Assembly: GCA_003116995.1 (NCBI GenBank)
Contig: BDSL01000010.1
Span: 1,364,001 to 1,428,000, forward strand
DNA: 64,000 bases
Source of the DNA: Yamagishiella unicocca
Taxonomy: Eukaryota; Chlorophyta; Chlorophyceae; Chlamydomonadales; Volvocaceae
Reading direction: 5' to 3'
The notes beneath the pieces are model-generated. The model did no database searches. It saw only the letters and a list, made by a program, of their open reading frames with translations, and was not told where the DNA came from. Shown here piece by piece: positions 55,230 to 64,000 of the stretch. The position numbers and the translations under genes were made by a program. Each line of letters starts with the position of its first letter. Position 1 is the stretch's first letter.

Positions 55230-57034
55230 CCGCTGGACAGGCACTGCTCCTGTTGCCGGCGGTGGGGGCTGCGGAACACGATGAGGCGGCGCCGGGCGGT
55301 CGCCAAGGGCGCGGCGAAGGGCGGCGGTCGCGAGGTGGCCACTGCGGGGTGGTGGTGAAGGGAGTTTGAAGGAGAATCCGCGAATCCACGTCCGACGAAG
55401 GGGGGGCCCGCCGAGATGGTGGCGAAGGGGTGCCCGCGAGGTGGTGTTGGGTGCGGTGGTGGGAGGTGGAGGGGAAACCCGTGGTGTGTATTCATGCACA
55501 TTTATCCGTACGATGCGAGTACTTCGTGGGGGGGGGGTGCTTGGCGCGAAGGCGCGCGCGCGTGCGTCGGGAGCGTGGTGAGAAGTCTCGGCCACACGAC
55601 ATAGGAAGCGGAGGGCAGGAATTAGCTGGCGAATAGTGTTGTGTGTGGGGGAGGGGGGGTAGTGGGGCGAAACCCATTTGAAAACCCGTTGGGAGGTGAA
55701 CTGATACATTTGCGGCTTTCTGGCTGCCAGCAGGTGACTTGCGGCTCGCCGCGTGCGATGAAGTATGCTACTGTGGTTTGGTAGTGAGGGCACGAGGGAT
55801 TACTTGCTAGATAGATGTTCAGGTGTGTAGAGGTAGGTGCGCGGGGCGGCACCCCTCCTTGTAGACATGGCCCATGCGGTCGGGGCCGGGTGGAGGGAGG
55901 CGCGGCTGCCGCTGCGACGCTTCCCATTACTTGTGCGTTGAATGCCGCTGCTGCGAGGAGCAACGCGGAACATGAACTTCTCTGTGCGTGTTTGTATACG
56001 TGTGTGTATGCATGTGGGTGTGGGGTTCGAGGGAAACCCGTGGATGTCCGAAAAACCGTTTGAAACAGAAGTTTTGAAACAGGGTGTGGGGGGGGTGGGG
56101 GGCGTACTCCCGAGGTGGCGCGGAGTGCAGGTGCACGGGGTAGACTGTGCAGGAGCGGATCGCTGTCGGCGTGACTGAGATTGCGTATGTGGTGTGGTGC
56201 AGTGTGGTGTGGGGTTTTGGGGAAGAGTGCAGTGTGGGGTGGGGTGGTGCAGTGTGGGGTGGTGTGGGGTGGCGCGTGACTGGTCCATGCGTGTTGTCAA
56301 GAGAACGGCGGGTACGGTGAGGTGTCGCCGCGCAATTGCGGCCGCAGCACGTGCTTACGTACAGCAGTACGGTGCCGTACCGCTGCGGTACTGGTACGAG
56401 AGAAGAGCCTTTCATTGTGCTCTTGAAAGGCTGATGTGCTTTACCGGTATGGAGAGCTGGCTGGATGTGTACACGGGGCTCAGTGGGTTGGACGTACTCA
56501 GGTGGTGGCTGGGGGTCCGACCCGGATAGCTCCATCGGGGACCGAGGAGGCGTACAGTGCGCCCTCCCCCCTTCTCCCACCGCGCCACCGGCCCCCCGCG
56601 AAATCACATGCGAGGGGCACATCTCAGCCTCTTGTCGATCGCGCAACAACATGGGCCGTGCGTTGCTCACACTCACCTTCCCGGGCCAAGCCATGCCGAC
56701 CTGCATTGGAGCGAAAAGAGATAACTGCAGCACTGGGTATATATCCGTGTGCGGTCCTTGCTCGGCCTGGCCTGATGTGAGCGCCGTACTTGTCGTGAAA
56801 GTGTTGTTATGTGCACCGTTGCCCGTCCAGAGCCCGTCGAAGATTCGGGTGTGCGCGCGCGCCTAGCCGTCTTGCCGAAAGTTTATTCTTTTCTCACGTG
56901 TTACCCTTCCGGGGATTTGTTTTCTAGTGCGGGTGCGGGCCATTGCAGCGTGGCTTCAATTTGCAGGCTGTGATGACGTGTTGTTCCGACAACACATCTT
57001 CCTGTGCTTGTCGGTCTTTGTTTCCTCCGTCTTT

Positions 57035-57115
57035 CTCAGTGTCAGGCGATGTGCCCGATGTTTCTACCTCTTGGTCTGGAACCCACTGTAACCGTTACAA
57101 CAACATCAATGATTT
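57035..57115 (+). repeat. Fragment related to a DNA-transposon exon (16,740-16,815)
   Basis: Both follow a pyrimidine-AG tract (CTTTCTCAG / TTTTTCAG) and share TGTCAGGCGATG, GCCCGATG, CCCACTGTAAC and TTACAACAA. Here the frame is open (SGDVPDVSTSWSGTHCNRYN), whereas the copy at 16.7 kb has a frameshift. Confidence 0.65.
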
Positions 57116-59579
57116 TCCCCGGCGGCTGCGCGAATATACCGGTACTTGCTGCCATATGAAACAAAGTGCACAGCCCGGGATTCCATCGTGTTTCCTAGGC
57201 CACAAGTCGGCAGGACCCGGGCACGCGCGTAGATCTCGGCTGCTCGCTGCGCAGGCAGGCACTGCGACGAGTGAAACATGTGCGTCACACGGCTGCACGC
57301 ACTTCGTTGTTGGCCGTGTGGATATGTACGGCATCGTGGGGGAGCGTAGTGGCGGATGTACTCCAGGGCGAATTGACGTACCAGCGAGCTCTCCCACCCA
57401 CGGTTGTGTGCGGCAGCAGCAGCTGCCTGGTTGTCTGACGGGTCGGACCTGGCTGATCGGTCCACGTGACTCCGGCCTGGGTTCCGCAGGTTTTCTGGAA
57501 GTTGCCACGACCTGCAAAGACCGTACCGATGGCATGGAATACATTCCGCAACCCACGCGTCCAAGGTAGCGTGTCGCTGTGACGAGGGCCTACTAGCTGG
57601 CCACAAGAGGGCATCGATGCGGGTAGGGCAGAGCCGCGAAGTCGTACACAACCCTGACAGTGTCTGTCAAAACCCCTGAGGACAGACCGTTTGGTGAGGC
57701 CCCTCGTCCGGCTGCCATCAGCCAGCATCTTACAGGCCGCCGCGATGAAGTCGCGGCTGCGGAAGGCGCCGACACGGATAGGGCGGCTGCGGTACGGTAC
57801 GGCGCGTGTAACCCGACGCGGGCGCAGGTCGAGGTGGGCCTGTTGGGCGATGGTGGTTGCGAGGGAAAGCCGTGTCGGAGTATAAACCCATTTGGGCCTG
57901 GTGGGTCTGGTTGGCAGGCAGATCCGCAGCAGAGCATGCCAGGCGCACATACTGGCTGACCAGGGCTGATGGGCACGCGCTGACGCGTCTTGTGCCTCGC
58001 CTTCTGGCCTGATTCACGGGTGTGCTGCACCGGCGATGCGACCGGCTATGAATCTTCGTTGGTTGTGAACGGCGTTTGCGATCCCACAAGGCCCTCATGC
58101 GAGAGATGAACATCAGTACCTGCCTTCTTGCCAACAGCAGGGGGATCGATCCTGGTACCTCTGGGATCATCCTTCCCATCACTCCACCCCTTCGCAGTAC
58201 CCCACATCTCACCTCAACGGAGACGGTTGTTGAGCCCAATATGCCCGGGAGTGCTGGGAGACGGCTGGCGTGCGTCGGGAGGGCGTGGCCAAGGTAAACG
58301 GGTTCGCCGGGGGAGGGACAAGGGTAACCATGTTTGCATGTCCTGTATGATGGCAGGGGCCCGGGAGCCCATCTGGAGCTGGCTTCTGGCATTTCCCCCA
58401 GGCCATTTGGGCCGATTGTAACGTGGTCGATGCATAAACATGCCGTTGCAGTTTGGAAGTTTGCGCGCAATGGGTAGCCGCATGTGTCGCGAGCCCCAGC
58501 TGTCAGACGTAATTAAGTCCAGCGGGTCTTGCCCGTTTAAATATACGGGATACAGTCACATGATGCAAACATGGATACTCACAATATGCCGCAGCTAAAA
58601 GAACTACAAACTGTGTGAAATTATTTTTCGCGCCTCTCCAAAAATGACTAATTGCCACGACCAAGCTGCGACCAGCTAGGGGAGGCATGACGGACTTTTC
58701 ATTAACACTAGCCAAATGCTCCCATGTTCTATAGTTGGGAAAGCTTTTGTTGCCTGGTTCAACGAGGACGCCAGATGACGATGCTGGACATGTGGCGCTG
58801 GCGGCCGCCAAGACTGCGCCAAGCCATCGTCTGCATTTTAAGCATACCTATTGTATGCATATGTTTACTGGGAAGGCGACAGGAATGGCACGCGAGCCTT
58901 ACGCGGTCAGGCCCAAAGTGCTTGGGCTGGAAAGCAACGGTTTGCTGCATTCCCTTTGGGTAAGTCACACATTAACCACGTAGCAACTTGAGCAAGTGCG
59001 TGGGACTCACCATCAGCTGCTTGATTCTGCAGGCCTCGAGAAGTCCTCAACGACCAGACCTGTACTAAGGAGATTCGCGGTTCAGCAGGCTACTGCCTGT
59101 GTGAAGGCAACATCACAGTTGCGAGGTGGGGGACGTGTAGGAGGGGAAGGGGGGTGGTCAACTGGGAGGGTACGTGTGTGGAGCGCGGGCGTTAAGAGGA
59201 AAGCGCCAGCATCGGGGGCGTTAAGAGGAACTGACCCCAGGACCTCGGGGGAATAGAGGCCAGAGAACAACAGGAACGGGGGTGTAGGTGGACAGGTGGC
59301 TGAGAGGGAGGGGGCCCGTAGGCGGGGGTGCGACGTTCCCGTGGATGGGACCCGGGAGTGAGGGTGGGGCGCAGCACGCTTACTGATGTAGGTAGGATGT
59401 AGGGAGGCTGGGCCAGCGGGGGGGCGGGGCCGCCACCGTGCGTGGATGCGTGGCGTGTAATCGTCGTGGGGGCATGTGGCGCTGTGCGTGGCGGGTGGGT
59501 GGCGCTGGGCGGCTTCAATGGGCTTGAAGCCGCTGCTCCGCCTCGCTAGTAAATAGGTCACCATCAGGGGTTGCGGTAA

Positions 59580-60105
59580 GCGGATGCAGGAGCGGGATAG
59601 ACGGATGGAGGAACGGGATAGACGGCTGGAGGAACGGGATTGATGGCTGGAGGAACGGGATTGACGGCTGGAGGAGCGGGATAGACGGCTGGAGGAACGG
59701 GAGGAACGGGATTGACGGCTGGAGGAACGGGATAGACGGCTGGAGGAACGGGATTGACGGCTGGAGGAACGGGATTGACGGCTGGAGGAGCGGGATAGAC
59801 GGCTGGAGGAACGGGATTGACGGCTGGAGGAACGGGATTGACGGCTGGAGGAACGGGATTGACGGCTGGAGAAACGGAATTGATGGCTGGAGGAACGGGA
59901 TTGACGGCTGGAGGAACGGGATTGACGGCTGGAGGAACGGGATTGAGGGCTGGAGGAACGGGATTGACGGCTGGCGGAACGGAATTGACGGCTGGAGGAA
60001 CGGGATTGACGGCTGGAGGAACGGGATTGACGGCTGGAGGAACGGGATTGACGGCTGGAGGAGCGGGATAGACGGATGGAGGAACGGGATTGACGGCTGG
60101 AGGCG
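59580..60105 (+). repeat. 21-bp minisatellite GGATTGACGGCTGGAGGAACG
   Basis: About 25 units, some with single-base changes and one 9-bp insertion. Because 21 is a multiple of three, all frames stay open, giving long but meaningless repeat proteins on both strands. Confidence 0.95.
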
Positions 60106-60600
60106 CCGTGTCGGGGAGTGCAGCCGCCCACCTGCGATCGTGCACGTACCGCACGGCACGTCACCCCATCGAGCCCGGCATGACCGCTGTGGCCCACCCG
60201 CCCAGTGTCCAGGCCTCTCACCGTGGGGCACCCCACTCTGGTCCTCTCCCCACCCCGCGATTCGCACCGTTGCATCCCGCTCCCCGCTGTCTTCACGCAC
60301 ACTTACCCCCTACCCTGCCCGACGTCTGTCCTGAACGGTTTTCTTTTCGGACACGGGTTTTCCTTGCAACCTATCCCTAATGCATCGAAGGGCGGCAGCG
60401 GGATCCCACTCTTGCCGTGTGCGTTTCTACCCACCCGCCTGTGGCCACGAGGCGCACACACACACACACAAGCGCGCACACACACACGCACACACACGCG
60501 CGCGAGACAGTGGCATTTCGCGTCCGTGTAAGGGTTTACACACGGAGGGAAGCTTGTCACACGGCCTTCCGTTGCTCTTGTGTGCGCCCCGCACAACAGG

Positions 60601-63600
60601 ATGTCGTGCGGCTCACACCGGTTCCGCTGCCGGGACAAGTGCGCCGAGCTGTCATACGACACATCAGGCGCGCTGGCGCTGCCCAAACCGCTCGAGTGCG
60701 GGCCACGTGACACGTACGACATGGCCCAGCTGCTGCCCACTTGGGCGGCGGCGGTGGCGGCGGCCTCCGACTCCGCCACTCGGGGGGTGAGTGTCTCCAT
60801 CTCAACCCGGACGTCTTCGACCCGGTCAGCCAAGCCAACACGGGCTCTGATGGGGGAGGTCGCGAACGGAAGCGCAACGGACTCAGATAACGGCGGCGAC
60901 GGCGACGGCGACGGCGACGGCGGCGGCGGCGGCGGCAATGGCGGCGATGGTGATGTCAGCGGGGGCAGCCGGAGCGGTGGCGGTGGCGGCGGCAATGTCA
61001 CGGACGGCTGGGACGAGGGCGCTTCGACGCCTCTCCCGCCGATGCTGGGTGTCGTACACCGCCGTGACGCGGCCTCCCTGGCGCAGTCGTCCAGCCACGT
61101 GTGGGACCTGGTGGACGACCTGATGCTGCGGCACGGTGAGAGGCGGGGGGGTGTTTAAAGAGAATCCGCGAATGCTCGGCCGACAAACCAAGGCGGTGAA
61201 GATGGCATTCCAGAAGAGACGGGAGGCGAATAGACGGAGCGGAGGCGCTGCTGAATCGCAGTATGAGGTGATAAGGCAACGTATTCGAGAAGAAAAGGTG
61301 GTATGAAAGCGACTAAAGTAAAGGCGGCTGGCGGGGAAGCTGATAAGAAGCAGTAAATAGTGGTCATAGTGTCTGCGAAGGTAATGGAGGTGAAGGCTTG
61401 AGACGGAGAGCATCCCCGGATGCTATCAACAGCCGGTGAATGCGAACGAAAGGACGACGTGCCCGGCACAGGGGAACCCGCCCCGTTACGTGCGAAGAAG
61501 TTGGGAGAGGTAGACTGACCTGAGAGTGGCAAGGAAAGGCCAAATGAGGGAGCAAAAGCGGCGAGCGTCAGGACCGGACCACGAGGAGGAGGACATGCGA
61601 CGGGCAGGCAAGGGGAGGGTGAATGGGATGAGTAGATCGCGAGCAGCTAGGGCTACGATTATGAATGCGGGAAGGAAGGAAGGCAATGGCGGGGATATAG
61701 GATGGACGGGGTACGGCGGGCAGGGTGAGCCGTGACATGACAGACCGTGATAAGTGAGGGCGAGCGCAGACATGAAAACAGGATGCGGTTGGCGTGCGGC
61801 CTCCCAGGAGCTCCCCACATCGCCACCGCCCAAACGAGCCAACGCATACAGGCTCGCCGGGGTCACAAGGGGCAGGCACAAGCAAGAAACCCCGCCCCTC
61901 TCGCGTGCGTGGATGGGCGGAGGCATGGGTGCGATGGAGCCGCCCCGGTGCAGAGCGTCCAGGAAGAAAACCACGTAGACATAGCCGGGGGGGGGGCATA
62001 CACACCCGTTGACGCGACATGACAGGACAGTTGGCGCATGGTCGGCGGACACCTAGTTTGTGGGCGCGTGCTGGACTACCGGGGTCGCGGCCGGGAGCGG
62101 CGGGGCCCGCAGGGCGGGGAGAGGAGGGCGGCAATGGGAGTAGGAGGGCGGCAGGGAGGGGACGGGGGGGCCTGGGGGGCAGGGGTCGACAGGGAGGGGA
62201 CATGGAGGGATGGGGGGAGCTGGGGTCCATGGAGGAAACATGGGCTGTATCCACCTGGCGTGCCAGGGTTGTTTTCCCAGCGCCTCTCCCCTCTCGGATG
62301 CTCACTCGGGAGGGCTCGGAGTCGGCGCTGGGCCGCCCGACTTGGGGCCTGGACGGCCTGGGAGCTCCCCAGGCCCCAGGCCATGGAATGCCACCGTAGG
62401 GCCAAGGGGCAGCAGCCCCAGCAGCTCCAGCGATCTCAAACAGTATCACCGGCTAGTATCACCTTCCCCTCCTTTACCAGGTCACCAGTTCTGTACACGT
62501 GTTTTCCTTGACACCCCCGACCCATCCTCCTCTTTCGCCCCCCCCCACAACACACACTCAGCAGCCGCGCCAGTGCTCTCCCTCGCCCGCCTCCCCGACC
62601 CGCCCTCCTCCTGGCCCCCACCCTCCTCAAGGCCCCGGAAACGTGAAGCTGCCCGGCCAGCGGCTCCGCCAGGTGGACTGGGTGATGGAGGGGCACCGCA
62701 TCCGGCCGCTTGAGGTGGAGAAGCTGACGGCCACTGTGGCGGGGCTGCTGGAGGCGCTGCCGCCCTACCCGGACACAAACGCTGCCGGGGGGAAGGCAGC
62801 GGACCACAAGGAGGGCGGCGGGGCTGGCGGCAGTGTGTTGGGCGGCCTGATGGGCCCTGTGTTCTCGGGGCGGGGCGTGGTGATGGTGGGCGGGGGGATG
62901 CGCTACCTGACCCCCGCCTGGACGAATCTGCATCTGCTGCGGAAAACAGGTGGGGTGGGTGGGTGGAGTGGGTGGGGTGGAGTGGAGACCTGTACCCAGC
63001 ACCTGCTCAAAACCCTCCTCAACTAATCGCGCCGTCGCCTCCTTCCCGCCGGCTAGGGCGGGTCTCGAACCTCGGACCTCACAGCCCTCGGCCCCCCACC
63101 CAAGTTCCCCAGCATGCGACCCTTTCCTCCAAGCTGGCAACGCCCCTCCTCCCACACTGATTCACTGTTTTCCTCTCCCCCCTTGGCCCCTACCCCCTGG
63201 CCCCTCACCCCCCGGTCGCGCCTAGGCACCAGCTACACTTCCCACGTCGAGTAACCGTTTCTTTTCTGCACCCTCCCCCCCTCCCCAATGCTCCAGCATG
63301 CGCCCACAAACTAGGTGCCCGCCGACCATGCGCCGACTATTCCGTCCTTTTCGCGTCAACAGTTTTCATGGCCCCCCCCCGGGTTGCGCCTACGCACCAG
63401 CTACACCTCCCACGTCGAGTGACCGGTCCCATTTTTGCACCCTCCCCCGCCCGGTCCCTGTCGTGTAACCGGTTGTAGCCGGTTCGTTTTGCACCCTCCC
63501 CCCCTCCCCCGGATTCTCCTTACCCCCTCCCCCCCCCGGGTTGCGCCAGGCTGCCTGCTCCCTGTGGAGCTGTGGTTCCCCGTGGAGGAGTTCCCCACCC

Positions 63601-63722
63601 CCGCAGTGGAGGCGGCGCTGGTGGCGCTGGGGGTCTCCGCGCGCCGCCTCGCAGCCCGCGACCTGGCGCAGCGCGGCTACGGAGTCAAGGTGGCGGCGCT
63701 GCTGCTGAGCAGCTTCCAGGAG
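60601..63722 (+). CDS. MNN1/MNN2-type alpha-mannosyltransferase-like glycosyltransferase (GT71), 3' end beyond window
   Basis: Three exons: 60,601-61,135; 62,632-62,949; 63,550-63,722 (donor GTGCGG; the gene continues to the right). Phases fit at both junctions. The first ATG is at 60,601, right after a possible acceptor (ACAACAG), so an upstream exon is possible. Exon 1 has a Gly/Asp-rich low-complexity linker. Exons 2-3 give GRGVVMVGGGMRYLTPAWTN then LHLLRKTGCLLPVELWFPVE and, further on, YGVKVAALLLSSFQE. This matches the Mannosyl_trans3 pattern: GxGIVxxAGG-like donor-site strand, an R-x-TGC-x-LPVE-x-W segment, then the K-x-x-A-L/I-L-x-S-x-F-xE segment. Such enzymes act in the Golgi on glycoproteins. 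The catalytic Asp motif lies outside the window. Confidence 0.72.
61987..62074 (+). repeat. Dispersed G-tract repeat, type 1 (full length) in glycosyltransferase intron 1
   Basis: G-run, CATACACACCCGTTGACGCG, ACATGACAGGACAGTTGGCG, then GGACACCTAGTTTGTGGGCG. Forward orientation, as in the donor-side copies of the PIN-like gene. Confidence 0.85.
63293..63381 (-). repeat. Dispersed G-tract repeat, type 1 (full length) in glycosyltransferase intron 2
   Basis: Reverse orientation with the C-run toward the acceptor at 63,549: CATGCGCCCACAAACTAGGT, GCCGACCATGCGCCGACTAT, then AGTTTTCATGGCC and C-run. Shorter reverse cores at 63,225-63,275, 63,405-63,440 and 63,455-63,500. Confidence 0.85.
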
Positions 63723-64000
63723 GTGCGGGGCAGCGGGGGACGGCTGGAGGGGGAAGGGGAGGGGAGGGGGAGCAAGGGGCCCGGAAGTGCTGCTGCGGTA
63801 GGGGAGGCCCACGTTGCCTGCGGGTTGCGGGGTGAGTCGGCAGGGGGGGTCCACGGGAGGGGTGGGGTGTTCCACGGACAGACGCCAGCTGATGGGACTG
63901 GGCTCTGCTGCCAGGGTTCGGGGGTGCCAGGGTGCCGGGGGGGGGGTAGCGGGGAAGGGCGCGGCCCAAGGGACGGGGTGGGAGCAGTCGGTTCCCAGGT

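Larger units (their letters stand above)
55230..60600. other. Intergenic region, no confident gene
   Basis: No frame with recognisable domains. 57,035-57,115 resembles 16,740-16,815 of the DNA transposon. Copies of the type-2 and type-3 repeats at 55,355-55,400, 56,021-56,085 and 60,322-60,375 may mark unrecognised introns; the last lies before the glycosyltransferase exon. GTGGTGCAGTGTGGGGTG-type simple repeats are at 56,190-56,275. Confidence 0.45.

Noticed and set aside
57106..58470. Several 150-250-residue frames at 57-58.5 kb
   Set aside because: Overlapping frames on both strands with no domain-like pattern, and no consistent splice model.
59082..60302. 406-residue Ser/Arg/Gln-rich frame and Pro/Val-rich frames at 59-60.3 kb
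   Set aside because: Produced by a 21-bp minisatellite whose unit is a multiple of three; all frames are open on both strands.
63050..63085. Possible tRNA T-arm (GGTTCGAGACC on the minus strand)
   Set aside because: No D-arm, anticodon arm or acceptor stem could be matched nearby.

Overview
The window looks like nuclear DNA of a chlorophyte green alga, most likely a volvocalean (Chlamydomonas/Volvox relative). The support is high GC, many short exons with GT-AG introns, long introns full of minisatellites and G/C tracts, TTTTAGGG-like stretches, and plant/algal-type genes (a chloroplast ABC1 kinase and a PIN-like carrier). All calls come from reading the sequence; no search or alignment program was run.

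Left part, 1-27,614: a nest of mobile elements. The host is a non-LTR (LINE) reverse transcriptase gene on the minus strand, 27,614-26,618, resuming at 653-1. Its frame is restored if 654-26,617 is removed with a 4-bp CCCC duplication. Inside lie (i) a Ty3/gypsy-type LTR retrotransposon, called Y here, whose first half (LTR, gag, proteases, RT, RNase H, a C5-methyltransferase-like domain, integrase N-terminus) reads on the minus strand at 716-10,864, and whose second half (rest of the integrase, PHD finger, Tudor-like motif, a second methyltransferase-like domain, 3' LTR) reads on the plus strand at 10,865-21,346; (ii) a 7,535-bp terminal-inverted-repeat DNA transposon (13,566-21,100) inserted in Y's 3' LTR with a CAG duplication; and (iii) an internally deleted relative, C (21,347-26,617, minus), with both 521-bp LTRs, abutting Y's LTR tail-to-tail with no base between. 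The DNA transposon carries a spliced gene of unknown function, an acidic exon, a broken tyrosine recombinase and two arrays of one GC-rich motif in opposite orientations.

27,615-30,997 has no recognisable gene. 30,998-41,867 (minus) is an ABC1K7/8-type ABC1/ADCK kinase in at least 18 exons. 41,868-45,769 is a spacer between divergent genes. 45,770-55,229 (plus) is a PIN/auxin-efflux-carrier-type membrane protein with a very large low-complexity central loop, in 11 exons. 55,230-60,600 is mostly non-coding, with a 21-bp minisatellite. 60,601 to beyond the right edge is a glycosyltransferase resembling the MNN1/MNN2 alpha-mannosyltransferase family (GT71).

Two things stand out. First, retrotransposon Y combines chromatin-reading (PHD, Tudor-like) and two methyltransferase-like modules with gag-pol, has a PBS complementary to its own LTR (self-priming), and shows an unusual palindromic terminus that marks both its insertion in the LINE and the break in its integrase. 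Second, the introns of all three host genes carry short repeats whose G-tract faces the 5' splice site and whose reverse complement (C-tract) faces the 3' splice site, so intron ends are inverted repeats of each other.
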